Positions 48,545 to 61,400 of a DNA stretch of 64,000 nt are shown piece after piece. The stretch lies in assembly GCA_051889215.1 (NCBI GenBank), contig JBJFDC010000006.1, forward strand, positions 11,306 through 75,305. Direction: 5' to 3'. Both the position numbers and the translations under genes were made by a program. This stretch comes from UMGS1470 sp051889215 (GTDB lineage: Bacteria > Bacillota > Clostridia > Christensenellales > UBA1242). The notes beneath the pieces are model-generated. The model made no database searches and was not told where the DNA came from. It worked only from the letters and a program-made list of their open reading frames with translations. The first letter of the stretch is position 1; every line of letters starts with the position of its first letter.

Positions 48545-49264
48545 TTAATTATTTTGGATTTTGTCAAAGAGGTTATATCTTTCGGTTTCAATGATTGATG
48601 AAATCAATCTTTCTTTTCCAAAAGGTGCCATTTTTGACATGTATTCAACGAGTTTTTTTGCCTCGCTGCGCTTGCTTGTTTTGTCCATCGGACAAGGATT
48701 TTTTTGAATTGGCATGTTTGTTGCTTGTTTGATTATGTATTCTTCTGGGACCAAAATCAGTGGGCGAATTAGAGTGATGTCGGAGCGAGATAAATAGATT
48801 TTTGGGTGAAATGTGTTGAGTCGTCCTTCGAATAGCATTGACATAAAAAGTGTCTCAATGAGATCGTCGGCATGATGGGCAAAGGCAACTTTGTTGCAGC
48901 CCATTTTTTTTGCTGTGCTATATAGCACTCCTTTTCGCATTTTGGCACAAAGTGAGCATGGATTTTTTTCTTTTCTGATATCAAAAACAACCTCAAAAAT
49001 GTCCGTGGTTATGATTGTGTGTTCAACGCCCAAACTGTTGCAAAATTCAGTGATTTTTGACCAATCTTGCTTGCCCGAAGAAAGGTCGATTGTCAGGGCG
49101 CAAATCTCAAATTTTGTTTTGATTTTTGCTTGAAGTTTTTTTAGCGCTTGCAAAAGAACAAGACTATCCTTTCCTCCAGATAGTCCAACACAGATTTTGT
49201 CTCCTTCTTCAATCGGGTTGTAGAGTTTGCACGCTTTTGTCAGCCCTTGCATGATTTCTTTCAT
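48545..49264 (-). CDS. TtcA-family ATP-dependent tRNA thiolation enzyme
   Basis: A 239-residue PP-loop ATPase. The P-loop VGLSGGKDSLVLLQAL is near residue 29, and two CxxC-type motifs (NPCSLCAKMRKG in the middle and NPCPMDKT near the end) match the TtcA/TtuA group, which holds an Fe-S cluster and adds sulfur to tRNA (2-thiocytidine 32 for TtcA). HHADDLIETLFMSM is also typical. In the second motif only one Cys is obvious (CPMD), so cluster binding may differ. The ATG at 49264 was chosen over 49327 because a promoter (TTGCAA-N17-TATTCT) ends 6 bases before it; the transcript would be leaderless. Confidence 0.85.
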   Translation of the reverse strand: MKEIMQGLTKACKLYNPIEEGDKICVGLSGGKDSLVLLQALKKLQAKIKTKFEICALTIDLSSGKQDWSKITEFCNSLGVEHTIITTDIFEVVFDIRKEKNPCSLCAKMRKGVLYSTAKKMGCNKVAFAHHADDLIETLFMSMLFEGRLNTFHPKIYLSRSDITLIRPLILVPEEYIIKQATNMPIQKNPCPMDKTSKRSEAKKLVEYMSKMAPFGKERLISSIIETERYNLFDKIQNN

Positions 49265-49270
49265 GCCCAA

Positions 49271-49299
49271 AGAATAGCAAAATACGATCAATTTTGCAA
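49271..49299 (-). promoter_or_regulatory. Promoter of the ttcA-like gene, placed for a leaderless transcript
   Basis: On the minus strand TTGCAA (49294-49299), 17-bp spacer with an extended TGC, TATTCT (49271-49276), then 6 bases and the ATG. No SD. Confidence 0.7.
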
Positions 49300-49389
49300 A
49301 TAAATTTTTGATATTTGCAATCAGCAAAAAGTCGGCATTAATTATATATAATTAAATTAAATATTTATGCAAATAATAATGTAAATAAT

Positions 49390-49417
49390 TTGACAACAAA
49401 AGATTAAAAATTATAAA
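49390..49417 (+). promoter_or_regulatory. Promoter of the giant lipoprotein gene
   Basis: TTGACA (49390-49395), 16-bp spacer, TATAAA (49412-49417), 40 bases before the ATG at 49457. Confidence 0.6.
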
Positions 49418-49456
49418 ATTCTTCATATAGAACAAAACTTTGTAGGGGAGTTATTG

Positions 49457-52400
49457 ATGAAAAAGTTTTTTGCACTATTTGCTTTGATATTGATTGCGGT
49501 CATGCCGGTTTGTTTGGTTGGCTGCAAGAGTAAATATGACAACTTGTCGATTGAAATGGAGTCGAGTTATGAAATTGTGCTCGGCGAGAGTGAAAACGAC
49601 TCAATCACAATTGAAGCAAAAGTGACGGGGAACAGTGATGAAAATGGTGGAAGATTGAGTTTTTCGCCGGATAATGACAAACTTGTCAAAATCTCCCAAG
49701 ACTACAAAAATGGAATAAACTACATAACTCTCAAAGCACTTGCGCCTGGAAAAGTCAACATTGAAGCGAGAACACTTGAAGGTGGTGTGACAAAAAATTT
49801 TGTCGTCAACATAATTCAACCAATCAAAAACTTTTCTGTCAAATCTGGACAATTCACTGTTGTTCGTGGAGGGGAATGGAAGATTGATGTTGAGAAACAT
49901 TTGAATCTTGAACCAACAAACACAACTCAAACTGATTTTGTTGTTTCTTTTGCGGCAAATCAAGACATCGAAGGAATTCAAATTGAAGACAATGTTTTGA
50001 AAGTGTCAAAAGATTCAAATCAAGACGAAATCGTTTTGAATGTTCAATCGTCGGCAAATTCCGATATTGCGCCAAAAGAAATCAAACTCGTTGTCTTGAA
50101 TGAGTTCGTTGAGATTGACAAGCAAACTCAATCAACTCAGTCGAAGTTTGATGATGGAGATATTTTAGTTTTTGAAAAAAATGAATCAATGCTCACATAT
50201 GACAAACTCGAAGAGCTCAACATAATTTCCAACTTAATTTCAGAAAGTGAAAAAGAAATTGTTGTCCGCGTTTATTCTTCAAGAGAAGTCGATGTAAACC
50301 ATCAAAGCAACTCAAGACTTTCAATCAAAAAACTTTCGTCAATAAAGACATATCAAGCAAATGGACAAGTTGAATACACGGATTTTTTCTTCTCTGTTCG
50401 ATTTGCTGACACTGTTTCTTCTGGAGCAAAAACAAGTTTGAGTTTTGTTGTGAGTTATGTTGGATTTGATTTAAACAAACAACTCTTGCCGATTTCAGTT
50501 GCATATGAACTCGCGCCAAAAACAATTCTCGTCAACGATCAAGACGACTTGAATGAGTTCACTCTTTACAACTTTTATTCAATGGCAAAAAAAGGGCAGA
50601 AACTTCAATTTGGAGTTCTGCCAACTTCTGTTTCTCCAAACAACTCAAAAATGATGCTTCTCAACAAAGATAATCTCGTTGATGCCTTCGAGTATCTTCA
50701 ATTTTTCAGAAACAATGGCGAGGAATTGTTTGAGGGCGATGAAATAAATGTCAATGAAGTTATTTATGCAAGAGCAAGAAGCGGCGTAAAAACTGGTTCT
50801 TTTGAAGTTTTGCTTCAGACAAAATTTGTTGACCCACAAACAAATGCTTCTCTTTCAAAAGTGTTGAAATTCAATGTTCTTTCTGGAATAACAGAAATGA
50901 GATTTGTTGATGACGAGCAAATCAATCTCCAACTCAATTCAACACAAAACTCTGCTGAAATCTTGCTTGACGTCAGCCCGGCAAATATTGATATAACAAA
51001 AATTCACGTTGAAGAAATTGACGGATTGTCTTTTTCGACAATGACGACAAAGTCTCAAACAGAAGAGGGCTTGACTCTTCGATTTGTCGCTTATGCCCAA
51101 AAGGTTGGGAACTACAAAATAAAGGTTTATTCTGAAAACGGAATTGAAATAACAAAACAAATCAAAGTAATCAACGCTCTTGAGAATGTCGTTTTGTCTG
51201 CGCCAAGCCCAAACGAAAATTCGGTTGTTGGAGACAGGCAAATTGTTGACGGTGAACTCAGGTCTGTTGCGGTGTCGCTGGGCGGTGCGATTGCTCTCGA
51301 AGAAAACATTTCGCCAAGTGATGCAAATTATCGCGTGGAATTTTCGTATTTCGAAACCGAAAGTTTTCCAGAGTTTGCTCTATCGAGTTATGATTATCCA
51401 AACTTGGTCACTTCAACATCTGTTGGAGTGTTGGACTATTCTCAACTTTTGGGATACAAAAAAATTGTTGCTCTGAAGGTTGGATATTCTGTTGTTCGCG
51501 CAAAATATATTCCAGTTGGAATTGTTAATAATGAAGAAACTGAACTTGAGCCGATTTACAAGTATTTTGTTGTTCAAGGATACAAGCCAATTCGTTCGGT
51601 TGTGATGTCGTCAAACTATGCAACCCTCTACTCTCTGAAAAGTGTTGGTATTTTCAACAAAGATCTCACAATGACAAAAGTTCAACTTTCAGTTTTCCCA
51701 ATTGATGCAACATATGCAAACAGCATTGTTTGGGATTATGACAAAAGTGGCGAATACTTTCAGTTCGACGAAGAAAATTTGATTGTTTACGCAACAAAAC
51801 GCTATGCTGGAACAATTTCAATTCTTGCAACAATAAAAGAACTGAACAGAACTTATACTCAAACTCTTTCAATAACAATTCTTGATGCAAAAACTGTCAG
51901 CGATATCAGTGTCAACGGCATCGGAGATAGCATCTATATTGAGAACACTGACGACACGACAAAGACATTTGTCATCAATGCTGTGGCTTTCCCAAACGAT
52001 GCATATAACACAAAACTCAAATATGACTTTATTGACAAAGCGGGAAATATTATTGGCGACATCAAAATATCTGCTGATGGAGTCATGACAATTCCTGCTG
52101 GTGTTGGACTCAGCGGATATGTCAGAATTGCTGCTGAAGATTGTTTTCAAGAGAACTCTTTGACGGGTGAGTATCAACCTGTCGGAATTGAGGGCAAAAA
52201 CATCATTCTCATTCCAACAACCATTGCAAATGGAACGAGCAAAGACACAGCAATAAGAATCAACTCAAAAGAAGAATTGCAAAATATTGACACAAAAAAG
52301 CACTACAAAATTTACTGTGACCTTGATGTCAGTGGAATCAGTTTTGATAACTTTTCTGGCGGACTATATGGATATAATTCACAAAATCGAGTTGTTTTGA

Positions 52401-55400
52401 GTGGATTTGATAGAACATTTATTCAAACACTTTCAAAAACTGGAATGCTTGAGGATTTGGAAATTGATTGCGACATTGAAATGTTTGGTGAAAATGGCGT
52501 TTTGGTTGGAAAAAATGAAGGACACATAAACAATGTTGTGGCAAAAGGCAACTGGAAAGGCGCATTGAGCATTGTTGCAACCAATTTTGGCAAGATTTAC
52601 AATGTGACAAGCGAAGTGATTTTTGACGGAGAAAAATTTGCAGGAATTGCACTCTCAAATTCGGGTGAAATATACAACTGCTTCTTTATGGGTTCAATCA
52701 CCGCATCAAATCAAGCGGCCGGCATCACACTTTCAAATGCTGGAACATTGGAAGTTTGTGCAACTCTTCTTGTTGGCGAAAATTCAATCAAACTCGCATC
52801 AGTTTTTGATGCTGGGGCAAGACTTGCGGGAGTTTGTGTCGAAAACTTGGAAGGCGGCAAAATTTTGCGCTCATATATTCACTCATACAAATCTAATTCA
52901 TCGTTTGCCGATTCAGACTTCGCCTTTGTTGGTGGGTTTGTTCACACAAATTCGGGATCAATTCAAAAAAGTTTTTCTGCTCTGCATTCAACTGATTTGG
53001 TGACGGGCTTTGTTTACATCAACAATTCTTCAGCAGGCATTGAAAACTGCTTTTCAGACACAACTTTTGCAAATTTCAACTATGGAACAATAAAAAAATG
53101 TTTTTGTGTTCTTGATGACGAAAGACTCAACTCTGCGATTAGTTGTTATTCTGGCACAGCCGCAACCGAAAAAACAGTTGCCGATTGGCTCAAGACTGAT
53201 TGGGATATTTCTTGCACATATGAAAAAGCAACCATATGGAAAATATATCTTGACTCACAAAATCCATATCTTCGTGAAATTTCTGCCGAGGTTAAACCAG
53301 AAAGCATGAATATTTCGATCAAAGAGCCAAAAAATTCAAATTCATATTTAAAACTCAATGAAAATCAAGTTTTGCTCTATCGTTATGAATCTCAAGTTTC
53401 CCCAATGACTTCGGCTGAAAAAGCAAAACTCAATCAATATAACAGCATTTCAATTTATGATTTGCTCACTTTTGAAATTTTGCCATACAATGCAAGTTCG
53501 TCGCCAGACATGTTCTATTATTCGCTTTCCGAAGGCAGTGCGCTTTCAATGAGCGGACTCAACATCAATGTTTTGGGACTTGGAAAACAAACGCTCACAA
53601 TCACTTCAAAACTCAATCCTGAATTGACATTCTCGCTTGATATATTCACGAGTTATCCAATCAGAGATTTCAATATTTTTGCATCTTCATCGAGTCTTGA
53701 CCCAACTGGCGCACTAACTGATGGCTCGATAATTTATCTCAAACGCACCTACACTCAAGCACTCTATTCAAAAGTTTCGTCTTCAATTATTCTTGTTGAT
53801 AGAGAAATCTCATTCAAGATGCTTGACCTCAAAATTGACTATGCTAGTGAAATCGATGCGAAAGAACTGGGACTTTACCTTTTGAGATTTGATGAGAAAC
53901 AAACCATTGACAACTTTGTTTGTTCATTGGATTTCAGCGGCATAACCTTGTATGAACAGTTTGAAGAAATAAAACCAATGCTTCCAAATTATTTCTCAAG
54001 AACTTTCAAGGTTGTTGTCTATAATGGTGCCGAAAACATGTCCGTTTCTCAATATAGTTTTGAAATGGAACCGATTGACACAATCGAACTTGGTGTTCAG
54101 TTAAAAACCGATGTTTCTGATGAGGTTTTGAATGAAAAATACAACAACAAGGCAATAAAATACGAAATTTATAATATGTCGGGTGTAAATCTCACTGACG
54201 ACTATTTCTTGATTGAATATTCAAACGCAAGTGAACCAATTATTGAAAAAAATGCAGCAGGAGAGCCAACTGGCTTTAGAACGTTTGATATAAAACTCAC
54301 AATCAGTCTAAAGAACAGAACAACTCAAATAAGCGGCGACTATTATATCCGCATTTATGCAAACGAAGAAGAATTTACCACATTTGCCATTGCTCCAATT
54401 GATGTTTCAATCAAACTTCTTCCTCAATCACTTCAAAGAATTGATTATTCTCACTATTATGGAGAGTCGACAGTAAAAGGTGACAAAGAAGTTCTTGTTG
54501 CAAACACTTCCCCATCAAATGCTTTGGCGCCTGGTCAAGTTGGACTTCTTGAAGTTAACTTGTTCCCAACATATAGTGAAATATCCCATGTTGAAATTGA
54601 ATCCATTCCAAATCAAAACAGCACTGTAAAACTTCAACTCTATCAAAGAAGTGGAACAGGACTTGCTGAATTCACAATGGTTCAACAAAATTCAGATTAC
54701 AACAGAACTGAAAACGGCATTGTTGTTGGATACACAATGATTTCGAATGGAACAATTTATGTGAAGACTCAAGTTGCTTCAGACATCCCCGAAGAACTTA
54801 CTTTTGAACTCGTTGTTCGTGCATACAAAACTAAAGACGACCCAAATCCAATCGAACAACATGTTTTCCTTGCCGCAAAATTTATTCCATCAGCTCGCGT
54901 TGAGGTCGAAGGACAAAAAGACTACATTGTCATGGGTCGCGGAACATCAAAAGACATGACCATCACGGTTGTTGGCGAAGGCGATGTTGAAATATACGCA
55001 AATGACGAAGCAGACAAGCAAAAAAATATCTATGAAAGAGCATATGTCGGTCAAAAAACATTGATTGAGACCAAAAATCTCGGAACACAAAATCAATATG
55101 TTTATAGTTGTCCAATTTTTGTCGGCTCAAAGTTCACAAACGACAAAAATGATGTTGTTAGAATTGAAGTTGTTGTCTCGCGCGAGGTTAACGGTGTTCG
55201 TGAAAAGAAAACAACAATTCTTGTTGTTCGCGTTCTTGATTTTGTTGTCAACAAAGTCGTTCTCACAAACGGAACAGACAAATATAGTTCAAAGGTCAGC
55301 GTGAAGACAAAATTTGACTTTTCGTATGACATTTCTCAACCTCAAGCGTTCACAAATGACGATGACGATATAAAAGCGGTTGACGACCTGAATAACAAAA

Positions 55401-58400
55401 TTAATGCCTTCAAAAAATATCAATATTTCACAACTTTCGGCGATAAGGGTTCGGCATATACATACGAAAAATCATTTATGTATGTTGATGAAAATGGCGA
55501 CCACTCTTTTGCAATCTATAATGACGATGGATATGCTTTTGCCCAGAATGAATACATAAAGTTTGAAGACAACTTTGACTCGAACAAAAATTATTTGTTC
55601 ACCACGGCGACTGGACTTAAAACTGGAATTCAAAAAATAAAACTCAAAGTTTCATCGTCAAGCACGACGAACTCGACTGAAATATATTCCATAACCTATG
55701 AATTTGATGTCGTTGTGACAAACTACTCAAACGAAGACAAACCAATGCCAATCGGCTCACTTGAAGACTTCAATGCAATATTTGAACAAAACGATGCACA
55801 AGATTATATTCTCACAAGCGATATTGAAATTGGTGACCATGTGCTTTATTCCGACACTTCAAAAATCAGAAGTCTTGACGGAAATAATCACAAAATCATA
55901 ATAACTTCACTAAATCTTGGTGAAAATCAAACTTTGGACGTCGCTCTCTTTAACACAATCAGCGAAATAACAACAATCAAAAATCTCATCGTTGATTATC
56001 AAATTGGCGAAATAAATGTTAATTCGGACCAATTTTCAAGCATTAGCGTTGCGGGACTTGCTTTGAATAATGATGGAATTGTCACAAACACTCATGTGCT
56101 TTCATCGCAAACCCACCCAACTCAAACAACTGGCGGAATTCAAATTTCGTCATCTCTCAGTCAATCAGCACAAATTCAAATGGCAGGATTTGTTCTCAAC
56201 AACTCGGGTTCAATAACGAATTCAAGAGTGGGAGACACGAGTGTTTCAATTGTTGACACAAATGGCAGCAAGAGTGAAAAACCACTCAAAGTGTTTGCTC
56301 TTGTTGGTCAGGACCAAATGGCAGGATTTGTTCTCAACAACTCGGGCATTATTTCCGCTTCATACGCAAAAAACATCACAATAATAAACAATTCCAAATT
56401 CCAATCAAACAATCAAACAGCGGGATTTGTTCTCAACAACCAAGCAGGCGCAAAAATCACAGGGTGCTATGTTCGTGGCGTTGAAGGACTTGACCAAAGC
56501 GATGTTTATGTTCAAGGAATGGGCATTGAATCATCATTTGAAGTTGCGGGTTTTGTTTATGATAATTTGTCATATATTTCAGATTGTTATAGCAATATAA
56601 AACTATATAAAGAACTGCCAAGCGAAAACAGAAAAGGCGTTAGAAGTGCTGGATTTGTTTATAGAAATGAATTGGGCGCTCAAATTGTTTCAAGTTTGGC
56701 TCTCTCAAAAATCGTTGAAGACGACACAAGCCAAGAGTATTTCTGCGGCGTTGATGGTGAAAATCAATCAAATAATTTTGGAACAATCATATATTCTTAT
56801 TATTATTCAAAGTTTGACAAACTCCAAAGTGTTGCTGACGGCGCGGAGATGTTGAATGCGACTGCGGTCAAACAACAAGATAGTTATTATGCTTTCTCTT
56901 TTACAACTCCTGGCGCACTTGACGGAATGTGGATGATGACAAGCCGCGGACCTGAATTGGTTTCGGCAAACAACATCGCTTTGTCAAAGAGATATTTGGT
57001 GAGTGTTGAAGAAGATAAATATGATGTTGCATATGTTCCAAACTACGAATATGGTTCAATTCAAAACCCAATTCTCATTCGTTCGGCAACAGAATTCAAT
57101 GAGGTTTTTGGCACAAGCAAAGATGACTCAATAAAAAAATATTTTGACCAAACACCAAAACAAGCATTTGGAAATTATAGATTAATCAACGACATTGACT
57201 TGGCGGATTTGTCGCTTGGAGGAAATGAAACAACAACACTTTCTTCAACGGGCTATTCCCTAATGCGCAAAACTGACGCATTTGGTTCTGTTGTTGGAAG
57301 TGGCGTTCTCGAAGGCAACGCAATGACAATTTCAAATCTTGATTTTTCAATCACGGATACCGACCAAACATATTTTGGATTGTTTGCATCAATCAAGAAT
57401 GGGGCAGTTGTTAAAAACCTCAACCTCACAGTCAAAGAGATTTCGGCGTCAAGTGTAAATTATGTTGGCGCGCTTGCAGGATATGTTGAAAATTCAAAGA
57501 TTATTAATGTTTCTGCCGACATTGCTCAAAATCAACAAATTGCACTCGTCCAAGGTCGAAATATTGTTGGCGGTGTTGTCGGAGCGGTTGCTGGAACAAG
57601 CGAACTAAACAATTTGAGTTCAAGCATATCAGCGCATTCGACATATGTTGATGGCAAACAAATCAACGAAGTTAATCGAAACGGAGAAAATTTTGTCCAA
57701 GTTGCAGTGCCAAATCTTCCGGCAGAAGGAACAGGACTTAATGCAACAGTTTCAATCGCGGGTGGTGTTGCCGGTGCAGTTTTTGCAAAAGATATAAACG
57801 ATTCATCAAACAATAATCTTGCGACAATCGACAATGCACAAGTCAAAAAAATAAAAGCAAGCGGAAAATTCACAATCAGTGCAAAAATCGCCGGCGGACT
57901 GATTGGATATGTTGGAAAAACAACATATCTTCATGACGCATGGCTTGCAATTTCAGAAGGACAAAATATAAATGCTTATGAAAATGGTGTTGCCGGTGGG
58001 GCAGTTGGACTCAGTTATGGAAAACTTTCACACATTCGAATTGAGCATAATGACATTCAAGACTACTCGTCTTCTGCTGAAAATGTTCAAAAAGAAATCG
58101 AGGCAAATGTAAAAGATTATTACACGAACAAGTCAAATGAAAGAAAAACATATGAAAATATGTTCACTTCAACAAATCAAGGTCAGACCATTGGTGGAAT
58201 TGTTGGCATCATGAACGGCGGTGTTCTTGAGGACAGTTATACAAAACTTGATGTCATTTCAGACTCCGCATACAACCTTGGTGGCGTTGTCGGAATTGTT
58301 AAAAACCAAAAATACGAAATCAGCAGGGTATATTCATTCTCAAACGTTCAATCAAAATCAACCAAAAGAAACATTATGGTTGGCGGACTCTTTGGGGCAT

Positions 58401-61400
58401 TGCTTTCATCGGGTGAGCTTGATACTGTTGTTGGAGCAAATTACCTTGACAAAAACTACACAACAAATGAAGCCGCAAAACAAAAATATGTGACATTTGA
58501 ACCGTTTGCTGGTGCATGCACATATGTTCCAAAAATGAGCAATGTCTATACGCTTTCGTCAATATGGGACTCAATCGCGCTTGAAAACAAAGGTGCCGAA
58601 ATCACTTCAAGCAAAACTGTTTCAACGCTTCAAACAAATCTAGGAAATCTTTTCCCAGCCAGTGAGCATTCGTTGAATGTCAACGAGGTCTTTGAAATTG
58701 AAGATTCTCACTTCAAAAATGCATTCTGGGCAAGAAATGTTGACGATGTTCTTCCACACCTCACTTTTGGACTTGAAGAACAATACTATGTCATTGACTC
58801 AATCAACACTGCTGGCGATATCAGAAAAATGCTTAAAAATTCAAACAAAACCTTCTATATTGATGGAATTGTCAATATGAACACAGCCGAAGTAATTCGC
58901 GCTGTAAACGAGGTTCGCGAGTCCATTGTGTTCACTGGAAAATTGCTTGGAATGCCTTCTTCAATGAATCCAAGTTCCACCGACACACCAACACTTTTTG
59001 GAATGCAAGAACTGTTCAATAATGCAGTTGGTGCAACTTTTGCAGATTTTGTTATCAAAGATCCACAATCCACTTCATCAACGCTTCCAAGTTTAAACTA
59101 TGGTTCACTTGTTGGAAAAGCAAAAGACTGCTCTTTCATCAACATTGAAATTTCTGGAAGCGAGTCTAGTTCAAAAAATCAAATTTCTGCGAAGTTCAAT
59201 GATTCTACCACTGGAGAACGCAACACTGGAGCTCTTGTGGGCATTTGTGAAGGCAAAACATATTTTGAACAAATCTCGGTGAAAAACATTGAGATTATGG
59301 CGGGGAATGAAACTAATATTGGTCTTGTTGTTGGAAAAGTGACATCGACTTATGGATTCACAACATTCAGGAACTGTGGCATTTCGAATTGTTCAATCAC
59401 AGCAAGTGGTGCAAATGAAAATGTTGGCGGAGTTGTTGGATATGCTGATGGTGTTTCGATAACCAACAATGCCGAAAGCACAGCGTATGAGGGAATAATT
59501 ATCAAAGTTGGCGCAACAAATGTTGGTGGTCTTGTTGGAAATTGCTCCGGCGAAGCGATAATCAACACGCCTGTTTCAAACATCAACATTGATGTTTCTC
59601 ATTCCAAAGATTCAGATTGTTGTGTTGGCGGACTTGTCGGAAAGGCGGGATCAATGACATTAACAATGAATGCTGAAATCAATCTTGAACAAGATAAAAC
59701 ACAGTTTGGGAAAATCCAACTTTCAACCGAAACTTCAAAAAATGTTTGTTTTGGTGGAATTGTCGGAAAGGTTTCTCAAAGTCTGTCAATCAATGCAGTT
59801 TCACAAACTAATTTCAAAACCAACGATTTGAAGGTCTCGGCCTCAAATGCAAGTTCCGTTTATGCTGGCGGCGTTGCAGGACAAACGGAAACAACATCAA
59901 TCGGTGGACAAGCTGGCTTGAATGTCAACACTCAAGGAACAATCAAAAATCGAGTTATGTCAATAACTTGCATAAAAAATATTTATGCCGGCGGACTTGT
60001 GGGCGCAACAGAAAATGCTCAAATTGCAAACTGCTGGTCGGGAACTGATGTTGAGATTGACGGAGTGACGGCAACCTCTCAAGTGTCATTCGGCGGAATT
60101 GTTGGCTGTGCTGGTTCAAAATCAACAGAGGGAAAAGATGTTTCGATTAAAAACAATATTTCATATGGTCGTTTCTATCTTGCTCCAAACGCAAATGTCA
60201 AAACAATCAATGCGGGTGGAATTGTTGGTGAGGCAACAGCAAAAGATGGAAACATTATGGCTGTCGCAAACAACAAAACTCTCACAAGTCTTGAAATCAG
60301 TCGCCATGCAACAAATCACAATGTCAATGCAGTTGTTGGGAACCGCAGCAGCAACATTGGTGGCACGGGCAATGCCTACACCTATCAACTCTCTCTCGCA
60401 GTTGAAAGTGACACAAATTTTGCAACAAACTGCAACACATTGTCGGGTGTTGGAGTGCAAATTTCTGGTGATGAAGGTTCAATCCTCAATCCTTATGACG
60501 TTGTCAATGGTCACTCTCTTGACATGGAGGGATATTATAAAATTGAAGAGAAAAGCACTGATGAAAAAACATTAAACATTTTATCAGCGAATAATTTTGT
60601 TCTCATTGGAAATGGAAAAACAATCAAACTCACTGATTCTCATATTGACACAATCGGCAGCAGAACAATCATTTCAGGAATTGTTGTTGAAGGAAAGTTT
60701 GATTACGATGTCTCTGCTGGCAACGGTGCCACTGTGACTATCAATGGAACGAAATATACTTATAGCTCAAGCGGACTAACAAAAGATGGTGAAACCGAAG
60801 AGATAAAGTTTGTCGAAACAACAGTTTTGGGCGAATGGCAAGATATTGAAATAACACAAGTTATAAAATATTATTACAAAGATGGCGACAACAAGGTTTA
60901 TTTAACAAGCGCATTTGACAAGACAATAACAATAGATGAAGCACAATATTATGTCGTCATTATCAACAACAGTGATTTTGCGGTAAATTCAGACAAAAAC
61001 AAAATTTGGCACTTGTCATCATCAACCCAATATTTAGTTGGAGACAAAAGTGTTAATGAGGATGATTTTGTGCTTGTTGCATATGATGATAACGACAAGC
61101 TTTGTGAAGTTGTGGTCAAGGAGTCGGGATTCTTTATTGGAGAAAAAAAGATTGAAGAAGACAGTGCTATGAGCGGCTTGAAAATTGATGAAAATCTTTA
61201 TGTTATCGAATCAGACGAGGACGGGAGATATGTAACAATTGATGCTAATAAAACTTACATTTCTGAAGAGAACACAACTTATTCAATTGTTGACGAAAAA
61301 GAACTTTTTAATGAAACAATAAATACAAAAACTCTTGATGGAAAAGAAATAACTATTCTCGCAGATTCTGTGACAATTGGTGACAAGACATATGATAAAG

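Noticed and set aside
49265..49327. N-terminal extension of the ttcA-like protein from an upstream ATG
   Set aside because: It would place the start upstream of a strong promoter and adds residues outside the family domain.
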